DNA of 64,000 nucleotides from Moorena sp. SIO3I8 (GTDB taxonomy: Bacteria > Cyanobacteriota > Cyanobacteriia > Cyanobacteriales > Coleofasciculaceae). The translations under genes and the position numbers were made by a program. Shown here one piece after another: positions 17,180-26,439 of this stretch; positions within the stretch are counted from its first letter, which is position 1; each line of letters starts with the position of its first letter. The DNA is taken from NCBI RefSeq assembly GCF_010692325.1, contig NZ_JAAHHW010000006.1, forward strand, positions 71,551-135,550, read 5' to 3'. The notes under the pieces were generated by a model. The model had not been told where the DNA came from, did no database searches, and saw nothing but the letters and a program-made list of their open reading frames with translations.

Positions 17180-18508
17180 TTACCAAAGATGTCTCCACCA
17201 AGGAATAGGCTTAACATCAGGAAAATCGATTTTATTGCGGATTTCATCAATATCCCATCCAGTCAACTTAGCTAAGGTTTGAGCTTCCTGTTGCAATCGT
17301 CGATTTAAGGATTGTTGATAGTCAACTCCTGCCTTACAGCTCATCTCCCCAGTAAACGGATGACGAAGGATATATCGTCCCTGAAACAATTCACGATTGG
17401 ACGTTTCCTGGAATATCAAATCTTCTGGGAAGGTATCACGGGTATAGCGAACATGGAGGCGAGTGATATAAACATTATTATTGGGTCTTCTATTGGCTCT
17501 TCCCGAGTTTAGCCAAAAGACACCTGATTTCCGGAGTTCTTCCGGATTGAGAGGGTTAGCTGAACATGGGTCACAACTAGCCATATTCCAAGCATATTCA
17601 ACAAAAGCTACTTTTTTCCCTTCACTCTCGTAAGCAGTTTGGAACATAGCAGTGTAAAAATCACCAAACTCTGTTTTGACAAATACCGGAATTTCAGTAT
17701 TAGAAGGAATCTTCACCGTGCGGTAGTTTGTAATTTCAGTCTGACCTCGGGGTGATAAGACATAGACAATCAGGTCTTGCTCACCGGTAGCATTCATCAT
17801 CCCTAAGCGAATGGGCAGCATAAATCGGGGAGACTCGTAAGCCATCTGGAGGGGTCGCAACCGTTGGTAGGCAGTTTTGTCAAATTCCTCCAGATTGACT
17901 TTGGCAACGAAAAATTTCATATTCTGGCGGATGTAGGGTCGCAATAGCCGATTTGCTCCCCGTGGAATTTTGTAACCGTTGCGTCTAAGCCAGGTTTCTA
18001 AACCTCTAGAGTCCTTAGCACTGAGGATAAGAATGTTATATTCTCCAACTGAGAAGCGCTCTTCTACCGTGACACCTAAAGCACGATCATCAGTATTCCT
18101 TGCCCTTGTGCCACTTCTTGGACCACCTAGCCGTGGTGCTGCAGTTTCGGGATACTTTCGGTTATCGGCACAGGGGTCTGGGTCAAAATATTCCACTAGT
18201 CGAGGTGCACTAAACTGATCGAGGCGTTCAATAATCTTAGGGTCACCTACATTCACCTGTTCTCGCTGAAGCACCACAGGAACTGGGACAACCATAGCAA
18301 AGTCTTTAACATCTCCTTGATAGTCATTTGCCATGGTTAAAACAGTGCGATCGCCATCCCGAGCAATTACCACTTGAGAGGACTGGTTATATAGTTGAGT
18401 ATCAGCTTTGGCGACATAAAACCCACAAAAACCCCAGGCTTTTTGTGCCAAGCACAAACTCACGAAAACCGTTATAAAAATAGTACTTATAACCCGAATA
18501 ATTTTCAT
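17180..18508 (-). CDS. Exported DUF2330-type protein
   Basis: The 442-residue protein starts with a clear signal peptide (MKIIRVISTIFITVFVSLCLAQKAWGF), followed by CGFYVAKADTQLYNQSSQVVIARD, typical of DUF2330 as I remember it. Cys residues at positions about 28, 106 and in the CDPCSANP motif could form disulfides. Function is unknown. It lies 40 bp downstream of an RnfD-like membrane gene on the same strand, and the pair is probably an operon. Confidence 0.83.
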   Translation of the reverse strand: MKIIRVISTIFITVFVSLCLAQKAWGFCGFYVAKADTQLYNQSSQVVIARDGDRTVLTMANDYQGDVKDFAMVVPVPVVLQREQVNVGDPKIIERLDQFSAPRLVEYFDPDPCADNRKYPETAAPRLGGPRSGTRARNTDDRALGVTVEERFSVGEYNILILSAKDSRGLETWLRRNGYKIPRGANRLLRPYIRQNMKFFVAKVNLEEFDKTAYQRLRPLQMAYESPRFMLPIRLGMMNATGEQDLIVYVLSPRGQTEITNYRTVKIPSNTEIPVFVKTEFGDFYTAMFQTAYESEGKKVAFVEYAWNMASCDPCSANPLNPEELRKSGVFWLNSGRANRRPNNNVYITRLHVRYTRDTFPEDLIFQETSNRELFQGRYILRHPFTGEMSCKAGVDYQQSLNRRLQQEAQTLAKLTGWDIDEIRNKIDFPDVKPIPWWRHLW

Positions 18509-18548
18509 TTTTATTAATTTTTTTGTCTTTAACTAAAGTTACTTAATG

Positions 18549-19562
18549 TCATTCAACAAAGTCACTATCATCCCAGGAAAATCTCGTAGATGACCAGATA
18601 AAATCCAAAAGTACGCTCAAAGGGGATAGGGCAAACAACGCCCAGAAAATAGCAGTAGGCATGAAGAATTGATTGCGCAATATAAAAGTGAGTAAGGCAA
18701 TACACACTGCCCAGAGCAATCGACTAATCGGTGCATTAGGGATTGAGCGAGGGTCGGTTAGCATAAATAGGGCAAACAGTAAGAAAGACCCACTCATCAA
18801 CCGATGGCAAAATACATCCCAACTCCAGCCAAGCCAGAGATTTCTAATCCCTTCTAAAACGGCATAAGCACCCAAAAACGCTGCCGTTGTATCCCATCGT
18901 CCTACCCGTTTTAACACCATACTCCCAGTGCCCGCAAATAATAGACCATACCAACCATCATCCCCCCACTGTCCGGGAGAAACCCAAGCATCATTGGTTA
19001 GGATAAGAACAGCAATAATTCCAAAATTGGCTGGATTAAAAAAATGCTTGCCCTCAACTCGGAAAATAAATTTACTCAAAATTCCTAGGGAGCCAGCTAA
19101 AACCATAGTGCTATAGTTATCAGCTCGCAGCAGAAGACTCAAGCTTAAAGCTGTAATCATAGCACTTTTTAGGGAAGGGGATTTGGGAGAACTGGCGATA
19201 GTAGCATCATTATCCTGGGGGCAATTTGGTTGTTTTCTCAGCAGATTAAGAATTGTTTCTAAGGTTTGAATTTTGCACCATTCAAGGGTAGTTTGGAAAA
19301 AGGGTTTCGGATTAAAACCCAAAGGGAGGCAAAGGAAAGGGAGGCCAAGGAAAGAGAGGCTGAGGTCCCCAGAGTTTTTGATTGCGGATCTGTGTTTGGG
19401 GTTTGACCAAAGAAATGCTGCTAACCACTGAGTTAGTAGGCAGCTTACGATTACAACTAGAATCAAGTCTGGTCTTAGTGTCCAGTCCCGAGTGCTGATG
19501 CCCAAGACTAGGAAAATGGAGAGAAACAGAATTTGATTGTTTCGGGGGTCTTGTTGCCACAT
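18549..19562 (-). CDS. RnfD/NqrB-like membrane protein
   Basis: RnfD and NqrB are membrane subunits of sodium- or proton-linked electron transfer complexes that carry covalent FMN. This 337-residue protein has about nine hydrophobic helices and family signatures (KHFFNPANFGIIAVLILT, DPRSIPNAP). A low-complexity loop near residues 105-130 (PQDNDATIASSPKSPS) is unusual. The other Rnf/Nqr subunits are absent from the window, and I cannot identify the flavinylation SGAT-type site, so an electron-transfer role is uncertain. It precedes the DUF2330 gene by 40 bp. Confidence 0.78.
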   Translation of the reverse strand: MWQQDPRNNQILFLSIFLVLGISTRDWTLRPDLILVVIVSCLLTQWLAAFLWSNPKHRSAIKNSGDLSLSFLGLPFLCLPLGFNPKPFFQTTLEWCKIQTLETILNLLRKQPNCPQDNDATIASSPKSPSLKSAMITALSLSLLLRADNYSTMVLAGSLGILSKFIFRVEGKHFFNPANFGIIAVLILTNDAWVSPGQWGDDGWYGLLFAGTGSMVLKRVGRWDTTAAFLGAYAVLEGIRNLWLGWSWDVFCHRLMSGSFLLFALFMLTDPRSIPNAPISRLLWAVCIALLTFILRNQFFMPTAIFWALFALSPLSVLLDFIWSSTRFSWDDSDFVE

Positions 19563-19940
19563 TATCTACGGATTCTGATCCGACTTTTAAAGTAATCAGG
19601 GCGCTCTGTATGGATCAGGTTTAACACAAAAAAAGACGCTAACTCTACCAAGACTAATGCCAGAGCGGTCAGGAAATGTTTACCCGCTGCCAACACCAGG
19701 CTACGGGAGCGATCGCACCATACTGTACAAATGCCTTTACAAATGCCTTTACAAATCCCTTTACAAATGCTATATAGCTACTATTTTTGAGTGGTTCATC
19801 GGGCATGATATCAAGTATAGTGGTCAGTTAACCATTACCCATTACCCACTCCCCTCAATTATTCCATCATTAATGGATAATTCTCTAGGTTATAAATTAA
19901 GAAAATTTTAGTTAGATGGCCAGATAATTGCCAATTGTAA
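19563..19940. repeat. Gene-free stretch with a 12-base tandem repeat
   Basis: Bases 19729-19772 carry about four imperfect copies of the 12-mer CAAATGCCTTTA. The rest shows no credible coding sequence or clear regulatory site. Confidence 0.5.
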
Positions 19941-20852
19941 TTAACTATAATTAGCCAAAATTTGACGAATTTGATCATCAATAGTCTCTGGTTTCTCCAC
20001 CATCGCCATATGTCCACATTCACCAATTTCAATCACATTGTCCCCACAGGATTGAAAGAGACTGTGAAAACTAGCAAGATGACGCACATATTTCGGTTCC
20101 ATTACCTTATCCTGAGTACCAGCAATGAAATAAACAGGTTGTTTGAGTCGGAAAACCACCTGAGGTAAGCGATGCACCTCGGCTTCTGTGGTGGAATCTA
20201 GTAACGTCCTCAGTGCAGCTTCCGCGTTAGCAGTAACAAAATCAATAACCCGTTGACGTCCCCATTTCCGGGCAATAGGACGCGCTACCTGGGCCCGGGT
20301 AAACAGTAAGTCCAGTAAAGGGACATAACACAACCAACGGGGACGACGTTTTACCAACTGCTCACCAGCCAGCCGAAAGCGCTCAAATTCTTCTTTAAGA
20401 TAAATCCCACCACCAGCATTAAGACAGATTACCCCTTGAATCCTCTGAGGCAGCAAATAGGCACCCCATATAGCAATGCTACCCCCTAGGGAATGACCAA
20501 CCAACCAAGCCTGCTCGATTCCCAGTTTTTCTAGCAGGATGCCCAAGTCCTGAGCGTAGGCCGCTAAGGTATAGCGGTCAGTGGATGAAGCCGTAGTCTC
20601 AGGAAATGGTGATTCCGAGTCGGGGTTCGATGTTGAGCTTTGAGTGTTATGAATTTGGGACTGGGATTCACCGAATCCGCGCAGGTCATAGATCAGACAC
20701 TGATACTGCTGTGACAACCTATAAATTAGAGGTTGCCAATAGCTACGGCTTAACAGCCAGCCGTGGATGAAAACTAGAACAGGGCAGGATGATTGAGTAG
20801 GAGGTGTTAATTCGTAAGTATGGGATACTCCTAGGATGTTAATGGTTGCCAT
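19941..20852 (-). CDS. Alpha/beta-fold hydrolase
   Basis: The 303-residue protein carries the alpha/beta-hydrolase set: oxyanion HGW (FIHGWLLSRSYW, about residue 29), nucleophile elbow GHSLGG (about 119-124), an Asp in AGTQDKVMEP (about 246), and the catalytic His in GECGHMAMVEKP (about 278). A Ser/Thr-rich insertion at about 66-93 (QSQIHNTQSSTSNPDSESP) lengthens the early loop. There is no signal peptide. Substrate cannot be told. Confidence 0.87.
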   Translation of the reverse strand: MATINILGVSHTYELTPPTQSSCPVLVFIHGWLLSRSYWQPLIYRLSQQYQCLIYDLRGFGESQSQIHNTQSSTSNPDSESPFPETTASSTDRYTLAAYAQDLGILLEKLGIEQAWLVGHSLGGSIAIWGAYLLPQRIQGVICLNAGGGIYLKEEFERFRLAGEQLVKRRPRWLCYVPLLDLLFTRAQVARPIARKWGRQRVIDFVTANAEAALRTLLDSTTEAEVHRLPQVVFRLKQPVYFIAGTQDKVMEPKYVRHLASFHSLFQSCGDNVIEIGECGHMAMVEKPETIDDQIRQILANYS

Positions 20853-20917
20853 ACCTTGATCTTATCGAAGAATTAACAGGATAGGAAATTAGTCAGTGAT
20901 TTGAATCACATCTTGTT

Positions 20918-20961
20918 TGTCCTTACTTGATAAAGTAGGCAGGGTGATGGACTTAGGCACC
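20918..20961. repeat. Possible relic end of a tnpB element
   Basis: CCTTACTTGATAAAGTAGG followed by CAGGGTGATG closely resembles the left end of the tnpB/RHH element near 41367 (CCCTACTTGATAAAGTGGG then CGTCGGGATGAT). No tnpB remains here. The relationship is a similarity by eye only. Confidence 0.4.
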
Positions 20962-21071
20962 AAGAGCCTTAAAGCCCGGTTTCTGGTTATAAATCAAAGG
21001 CTGAAATCGTTGTAATTACGTTAATAAAGTGGGTTTGCGGCATAAGTCCTGTGCTTGTCACCCCTTGATGA

Positions 21072-21896
21072 CTAAAACACTTGACCTAGTAATCGCCGCC
21101 GAATACTTTCAGCAATTTTTTGACCTAAATAATCGGGAATCAAGTTTCCGTTAGGGCCTAGTAGGTAAAGAATCAGCCGGGTTCGTCCCCGCCACACCAG
21201 CAAGTTGGCATTGACCACCAGTAAATCCTCTTGCCATATGGCGTACATAACTTTGTAAAATAATCCAGGTTGGTTATTTGCCTCAATTAACAGCGCTGGT
21301 AGATGAAACACTGGGTCTACATAAAATTCTGTTTCTACCTGCTTCAAGCCAGCATCGAGATTAAATTCCACTGCCAGCATTTGTTCCACCTCAAAGCGCC
21401 CTGCCAAAGCCTCCCTCAGGGCACGGCAGACATTTTCTGAGGTTTTGTGGGTCAGCGCTTTCCGGTTACGAGACACCACCAGTTTCATAAATACCAGCAT
21501 TGGGGCACTAATTTGACCATAAAGACTGAGACTGTGGATAGTCAGTCCATAGGCAGTCAGAACCCCAAAAATGTCACTGAGCAGAAAAGACTCATTGCGG
21601 TAAGCAAAATGCAGGACACTTTTTGAGCCTTCTGGTTTGATCTCAATTACAGCATGTTTGCTTTTATAGAGTCGGTAAGCCAGTCTGAGGTTGTGCAGTT
21701 GGATCTCACTACTGACAAACTGTTCATAGAACTTAGGAAACGCTCGGTTGAAGCGTTTCAGGATTTCTTGTTGGGATGATTTCCAACCCACAGTGATCGA
21801 TAGGGGTAGGTGGCTATTCTTATTTATCAAAAGGTGCGACCCGTGGCGAATTAAATTCGCCAAGTAAGAGCGCACCTGAGCTTTTTGAGTTAACAC
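21072..21896 (-). CDS. ACT-domain protein related to the GlnD C-terminus
   Basis: The 274-residue protein seems to hold two ACT-like regulatory domains, which bind small ligands such as amino acids: about 85-165 (FLLSDIFGVLTAYGLTIHSLSLYG) and about 195-270 (LIEANNQPGLFYKVMYAIWQEDLLVVNANL). The second resembles the ACT repeats of PII-uridylyltransferases. No nucleotidyltransferase or HD motifs exist, so it would be regulatory only. The start is uncertain: GTG at 21896 places a family-B repeat (21832-21877) inside codons 7-22, suggesting that the N-terminus was rewritten by repeat insertion. Confidence 0.68.
   Translation of the reverse strand: MLTQKAQVRSYLANLIRHGSHLLINKNSHLPLSITVGWKSSQQEILKRFNRAFPKFYEQFVSSEIQLHNLRLAYRLYKSKHAVIEIKPEGSKSVLHFAYRNESFLLSDIFGVLTAYGLTIHSLSLYGQISAPMLVFMKLVVSRNRKALTHKTSENVCRALREALAGRFEVEQMLAVEFNLDAGLKQVETEFYVDPVFHLPALLIEANNQPGLFYKVMYAIWQEDLLVVNANLLVWRGRTRLILYLLGPNGNLIPDYLGQKIAESIRRRLLGQVF
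21832..21877. repeat. Family-B palindromic repeat in the 5' coding region of the ACT-domain gene
   Basis: A 46-bp repeat from AGGTGCGACCCGTGGCG through AATTAAATT to GAGCGCACCT. It matches copies at 26304-26346 and 48950-48995, with outer arms also at 7920-7962. On the minus strand it is read in frame as QVRSYLANLIRHGSHL. Confidence 0.78.
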
Positions 21897-22722
21897 AACC
21901 CGGATTGCTTCTAGGGAGACTTACAAAAATACTGATAAAAGAGCCTTAAATGTATATATAGATAGAGTTTAACATTGATTTGCTTGATTTATTGATATAT
22001 ATGGCTTTGAGCCCCCAGGCAACAACAAGTGCGGATCTGATTCATTTCTGATCAATCATGCTGATTAGCCTAGTCTAACTAATCTTCCCCAACTTCCCCA
22101 CCTTCGGTAGCTTGCCGACTTTGATTGTCTTGATGCAATAGCGAGTGGTTTTGGATCTGTGTGTTAAGACATAACCGCCGGATGGGGGAGCCTTATTTCA
22201 TGTAACTTAAAATTATTACTCATAGCCTATCGCTTATAAAGGCTCCCCTCTCCTTACGGTAATTCAAAGGAAACCTGCGTCCGCACCGCTGTTTGCCCCG
22301 TAGAAACCACGCCAGTCGCTCATGGTGGGAACCCCCTTTGGCCGCGCTGGCTCCCTTTGACCGCGCTGCATCGCTTGTTGATTTTAGATTCGCCTAAGGG
22401 CTCAAATGTGTCCCCTCCGAAGAATCTTACCCTGTCTTGATTCAGCGGGGTCTTGAGGGAATGCTAGGATAGGAATTTAGATAGGAGGCTTAATTGTGGT
22501 ATTATCATTTGCACAAAGAATTAGTTTCAGATCAAGGTAGGTCGGGTATGATAGTTTTCCTGGTGGAGTAAAACCAATAGATCAAATATCACTTTCTGTT
22601 TTTTGAAACATTTAAGTCTGGCTCTGGTTGACCGAGACCCAGAACGTCTGAGCCGTCAGGGAAAGAAGACCATTACCAGTCCAAGTAGCTCACAATTATG
22701 ATAACGCCACTGTCACACCTGC
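21897..22722. other. 826-bp gene-free stretch
   Basis: No credible coding region on either strand. Bases 22011-22050 hold a GAGCCCCC / GCGGATCTGATTCAT pair like that at 15961-16010, perhaps an element relic. Bases 22340-22377 contain GGCCGCGCTGGCT and GACCGCGCTGCATCGCTT, fragments of the family-C repeat (36904-37000). Bases 22480-22722 are the leader of the GNAT gene; I could not define a promoter. Confidence 0.4.
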
Positions 22723-23244
22723 ATGGGTTTTTGGAAAAGCTTCTTTAGCAGTTCTGACACTGCTTTGCCTCAAACACGAACTGAAGGAGATACCGTAGAA
22801 GGTGTAAAATATCGCACCGACGGTGCCTCACGGGTATTTTTCAGTACAACACGGGAAATTGACCTGTACGAATTGGAAGAACTTTGTGATGCTGTTGGTT
22901 GGTCTCGGCGTCCTTTGCGCAAAGTTAGGAAAGCCATTCAGCATAGCTTTTTGGTTACTTCTATGTGGTACCAGCGAGGTAACACGAGGCGCTTAATTGG
23001 CTTTGCCCGTGCCACTTCTGATCATGCTTTCAATGCCACAATCTGGGATGTAGTGGTTCATCCAGATTTCCAAGCCAAGGGACTGGGTAAAGCTTTGATG
23101 AGATATATGATCAAAAAATTGCGCAGCCAGGATATTAGCAATATCACCTTATTTGCCGATCCTCAAGTAGTAAGTTTTTACCGTAAAATGGGATTTATGC
23201 CTGACCCAGAAGGTATTAAAGGCATGTTCTGGTATCCAGATTAA
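22723..23244 (+). CDS. GNAT-family N-acetyltransferase (Ycf52-like)
   Basis: GNAT enzymes transfer acetyl from acetyl-CoA to amines. The 173-residue protein has the acetyl-CoA loop [14 protein letters not shown] (about 117-130), after [19 protein letters not shown], and a C-terminal [13 protein letters not shown] motif. This matches the cyanobacterial/plastid Ycf52-NSI type. The start is ATG 22723. A shorter relative sharing ARATSDGIYRATIWDVVIHPD lies at 27338-27808. The substrate is not evident. It is followed by tRNA-Pro. Confidence 0.88.
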   Translation: MGFWKSFFSSSDTALPQTRTEGDTVEGVKYRTDGASRVFFSTTREIDLYELEELCDAVGWSRRPLRKVRKAIQHSFLVTSMWYQRGNTRRLIGFARATSDHAFNATIWDVVVHPDFQAKGLGKALMRYMIKKLRSQDISNITLFADPQVVSFYRKMGFMPDPEGIKGMFWYPD

Positions 23245-23307
23245 TCTCGAGTACACACAAAGTGCCAAAAGTGAGTTATAGTAGTTATACTACTTAGAGG
23301 TAGCATC

Positions 23308-23381
23308 CGGGATGTAGCGCAGCTTGGTAGCGCGCCTGCTTTGGGAGCAGGATGTCGCAGGTTCAAATCCTGTCATCCCGA
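23308..23381 (+). tRNA. tRNA-Pro (anticodon TGG)
   Basis: A 74-nt cloverleaf: acceptor CGGGATG/CATCCCG, D arm GCGC-AGCTTGGTA-GCGC, anticodon arm CCTGC-TTTGGGA-GCAGG, T arm GCAGG-TTCAAAT-CCTGT, discriminator A. CCA is not encoded. Confidence 0.95.
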
Positions 23382-23636
23382 TTAGAAATTCATCAGTCAG
23401 TCAGTTAACCAGTCAAGACACTAGGTTAAAGTCAGTGGAGCTTGATAAGATTCAGGTGCAGAGGCATTAAACGCCCCCAATCAGCTAAGTTGACATGCCA
23501 CGTCAAGCTATGATCGACAAGAATGACTTGAAGATCTGCTTCTACTGGAGGTTAGTGAGGTGCGTTCAGATCTCTCAGTCAGCAGGGTATTCTAGTTGTA
23601 ACAGGCTCTTCTTCGTTAAAATTAGAGGTAATTTCT

Positions 23637-24404
23637 ATGAAATCATTGTTCCGTTGGGGCACAACATTAAGTTTAGTAGGGAGTGCCTTACTAGGCTCAG
23701 TGACCGCAGAAAATTTACCGGCACTAGCTCTGACCGAAGAGCAGGTAAGAGAAAAGTTGAGACGTGTCCCTGTATTTGCAGTTACTGATACTAAAGGTTC
23801 GCCACTAGTAGCCTCAATTCCAGATCAGCAAGATCAAAAGAAGACTACCTCAGTGGCAGGTGTGTTTATTAGCCAAGGAGATGCTAATGCCTTTGTACAG
23901 CGTTTAAAGCAGCAAAATCCTGAACTAGGTAGCAAGGTACAAGTAGTGCCTGTATCTTTGATGGAAGTTCATGAGCAAAATCAAAAGAATCGCACCGTTC
24001 CCGATGGTTTAAATTTTGCCTACATACCAAACCAAGAGCAGTTAAAGCAGGCACAAGCGATCTGGAACCAAAATGGTCAAGAAAAAAAGCCATTTCAGGG
24101 GGTACCGCTGTTTGTGGCAAAAGAAGCTAGCAATAGCGGATACCTAACCATTCAACAAAATGGGGTCTCATCAATTCCGTTCTTTTTTAACAAAGAACAA
24201 TTGCAGAGTATAGTGAACCGCTATAAGCAGCAAGACCCTAACTCCCAGGTTAAGATAGAAGTAGTGCCTCTAGAGGGCGTTATTCAAACCTTACAGGAGA
24301 GCAATGATCAGCAGCTAGAGAAAATCGTACTAGTGCCATCCCAGGAATCCATTAAATTTTTGCAAAGTTTGCCCCCAAATCAAGGCCAACGTCCAAATCA
24401 ATGA
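23637..24404 (+). CDS. Tic22-like protein
   Basis: Cyanobacterial Tic22 is a thylakoid-lumen/periplasmic chaperone-like protein related to the chloroplast import component Tic22. The 255-residue product has a signal peptide (MKSLFRWGTTLSLVGSALLG..., cleavage near ALA, about residue 30) and two matching halves. Each half has a VPVFAV / VPLFVA strand and a FISQGDANAFVQRLKQQNP / FFNKEQLQSIVNRYKQQDP helix (about 35-110 and 140-215), typical of Tic22. The C-terminus is Gln/Pro-rich. Its stop overlaps the prmC start (ATGA), so they are co-translated. Confidence 0.88.
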   Translation: MKSLFRWGTTLSLVGSALLGSVTAENLPALALTEEQVREKLRRVPVFAVTDTKGSPLVASIPDQQDQKKTTSVAGVFISQGDANAFVQRLKQQNPELGSKVQVVPVSLMEVHEQNQKNRTVPDGLNFAYIPNQEQLKQAQAIWNQNGQEKKPFQGVPLFVAKEASNSGYLTIQQNGVSSIPFFFNKEQLQSIVNRYKQQDPNSQVKIEVVPLEGVIQTLQESNDQQLEKIVLVPSQESIKFLQSLPPNQGQRPNQ

Positions 24405-25348
24405 TTATGGATCAGCGGTGGGTGGTCTCGGGAAAAGAACTCTGGCAGTGGCGTCAAGATGCCTGCAAGTCTGCCACCGAGGCAGGTGTTCCTACAGCCG
24501 AAGTGGACTGGTTGCTAAAGGAGGTAGCTGAGCTTGACCCATTAGTACTGCGCTTGGAGTCATGGCAACAGTGTTCCTTTTCAGGGAAAGCCACTGAAAA
24601 CTCAACTATTCAACTTTCCCAACCTCTAGCTGTACTAACCCAACTCTGGCAAAGGCGTATCCATCAGCGATGCCCAGTTCAATACCTAGCTGGGGTTACT
24701 CCTTGGCGTCATTTCTCCTTGAGAGTTTCCCCAGCTGTCCTGATTCCCCGCCCAGAAACTGAATCCCTGATTGATTTGGCGGTCAATGGTGTAGCTATGA
24801 GCTCTACACCTGACTTATCATCAGGACACTGGGCGGATTTGGGCACTGGTAGTGGAGCGATCGCTTGTGGACTGGCAGAGGTATTTCCCCATGGGAAAAT
24901 TCATGCCGTTGATTGCACTCAAGAAGCCCTTGCCATTGCTCAACTTAATGCTCAACAGTTGGGCATGGCAGAAAAAATTAAGTTCTACCATGGTTCTTGG
25001 TATTCACCTCTAGAAGCCTGGAAAGGTCAGTTAAGTGGTATGGTGGCAAATCCACCTTATATACCTAGTAACTCCCTCAAACAGCTACAACCAGAAATAT
25101 ACTACCATGAACCCCATATTGCCCTCGACGGTGGCAGGGATGGTCTAGACTGTATCCGACAGCTGATTGAGATGTCTGGGGATTATCTGCGCCCAGGCGG
25201 TGTTTGGTTAATTGAAATGATGGCAGGACAAGCGGACAAGGTTGTTCAACTACTACAAAACCAGGGCAGTTACTCTCAGATTCAGATATTTCCCGATTTA
25301 GGAGGTATTGACCGCTTTGCTCTAGCTTATAGGAAGTATGAAGTATAA
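24401..25348 (+). CDS. prmC: Peptide chain release factor N5-glutamine methyltransferase
   Basis: Methylates the Gln of the GGQ motif of release factors RF1/RF2. The 315-residue protein has an N-terminal helical region, YLAGVTPWRHFSLRV, PRPETESLIDLAV, SAM motif I DLGTGSGAIACGLA (about 149-162) and the catalytic NPPYIPSN motif (about 213-220). Length is slightly above the usual 280-290. It overlaps the Tic22 gene by four bases (ATGA); the second in-frame ATG two codons later is the alternative start. Confidence 0.94.
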   Translation: MIMDQRWVVSGKELWQWRQDACKSATEAGVPTAEVDWLLKEVAELDPLVLRLESWQQCSFSGKATENSTIQLSQPLAVLTQLWQRRIHQRCPVQYLAGVTPWRHFSLRVSPAVLIPRPETESLIDLAVNGVAMSSTPDLSSGHWADLGTGSGAIACGLAEVFPHGKIHAVDCTQEALAIAQLNAQQLGMAEKIKFYHGSWYSPLEAWKGQLSGMVANPPYIPSNSLKQLQPEIYYHEPHIALDGGRDGLDCIRQLIEMSGDYLRPGGVWLIEMMAGQADKVVQLLQNQGSYSQIQIFPDLGGIDRFALAYRKYEV

Positions 25349-25450
25349 ACAAGGTATGGATGAATGCCAATAGGTAAAAAGCTTTGGATAATTTCCGCAA
25401 GCTTTTACCTTTAACGTTATAGCTTCTTCTTTTTAGTGTGCTGGTGAGCA

Positions 25451-26053
25451 ATGACCCAAGTTTCTATGGCTACCCTGATTTCCGGGGCTCTCTCAGGTAA
25501 GCTGGTAAGTTTTCCGACAGATACTGTACCAGCACTAGCAGTGCTACCGGACAAGTCAGAGTTGGTGTTTGAGGCAAAGCGGCGTCCTCAAGACAAACCT
25601 TTGATTTTGATGGGGGCATCTCCTAAGTCTCTTTGGCCATATGTTCAAGGTACTTCCTCACAGAGGTCGATTTGGGAACACATGGCTCAGAAGTATTGGC
25701 CAGGAGCATTAACATTGGTTTTACCCGCTTCAGATAAAGTACCTACCGTTATGAATCCTTCTGACCCGACTACTATTGGGGTGCGTGTGCCAGCTTCCAG
25801 GATAGCGATCGCAATTTTGTCCAAGACTGGTCCGTTGGCAACTACCAGTGCTAATTACTCAGGCGAGCCACCTTTGCAAACCATGGCAGCGGTTGAGGTG
25901 CAGTTTCCCGAGGTATTGACGCTCCAGCCAGCTGAGTTAGAAGCTATCAAACCAGACAAGATTGGCGTCCCGTCTACTGTTGCCAAATGGACAAGCAGTG
26001 GCTGGGAAATTTTGCGTGCTGGAGGGATTCAATTAGACGATTCAAAGTTTTAA
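25451..26053 (+). CDS. tsaC: L-threonylcarbamoyladenylate synthase (Sua5/YrdC/YciO family)
   Basis: Makes threonylcarbamoyl-AMP from threonine, bicarbonate and ATP, the precursor of t6A37 in tRNAs reading ANN codons. The 200-residue protein shows FPTDTVPALAVLP, KRRPQDKPLILM, KYWPGALTLVLPAS, GVRVPAS and a late SANYSGEPPLQT motif, all typical of the YrdC fold. The length fits the single-domain form without the Sua5 C-terminal domain. It follows prmC by about 100 bp, and prmC-tsaC is a recurrent pair in bacteria. Confidence 0.93.
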   Translation: MTQVSMATLISGALSGKLVSFPTDTVPALAVLPDKSELVFEAKRRPQDKPLILMGASPKSLWPYVQGTSSQRSIWEHMAQKYWPGALTLVLPASDKVPTVMNPSDPTTIGVRVPASRIAIAILSKTGPLATTSANYSGEPPLQTMAAVEVQFPEVLTLQPAELEAIKPDKIGVPSTVAKWTSSGWEILRAGGIQLDDSKF

Positions 26054-26439
26054 TCCTTCTACTCACCTTTGAAAAAAACTAGCTATCCTTAAAAAGATCT
26101 GACAAAAAAGTATGAAGTTTGAATTGTGAAGGAAGTCTGAATTGTGAAGGAAGCCTGAATTGTGAAGGAAGCCTGAAAACGTTCTATCGATTGGTTACTT
26201 GGCAACAGGTATTTTTTTTAGCCTGGTTGCCTACCCAACTCTACCCTTGTCGATTAGCAGCAGTACAACCTTCAACCTTCATTCTTTATCCTTCAATTTT
26301 TTTAGGTGCGCTTTCCGTTGGCGAATTAAATTCGCTCAAGGTGCGCGCCTCCTAGGCCGCGAGCAATCCCTCGCGGCCTAGGATCGCACCAACGGGCTCG
26401 CACCTTTTGACGTTTTTAGTGTGGCAAGACTTAATAAGC
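26054..26439. repeat. Repeat-rich intergenic region
   Basis: Bases 26124-26175 carry three copies of a 17-mer, GAATTGTGAAGGAAGCC with one variant. Bases 26304-26346 are a family-B repeat (AGGTGCGCTTTCCGTTGGCG...). Bases 26351-26382 are a hairpin with 13-bp perfect arms (CCTAGGCCGCGAG and complement) and a 6-base loop. A short frame across this region encodes only repeat-derived peptide and is not taken as a gene. Confidence 0.7.

Noticed and set aside
18549-19562. A complete Rnf or Nqr electron-transfer complex
   Set aside because: Only one D/B-type subunit is present; none of the other five subunits is in the window.
26119-26355. A 78-codon open frame with repeated NCEGSL peptide
   Set aside because: It is built from a 17-base tandem repeat and a family-B palindrome, with no coding-like sequence beyond them.
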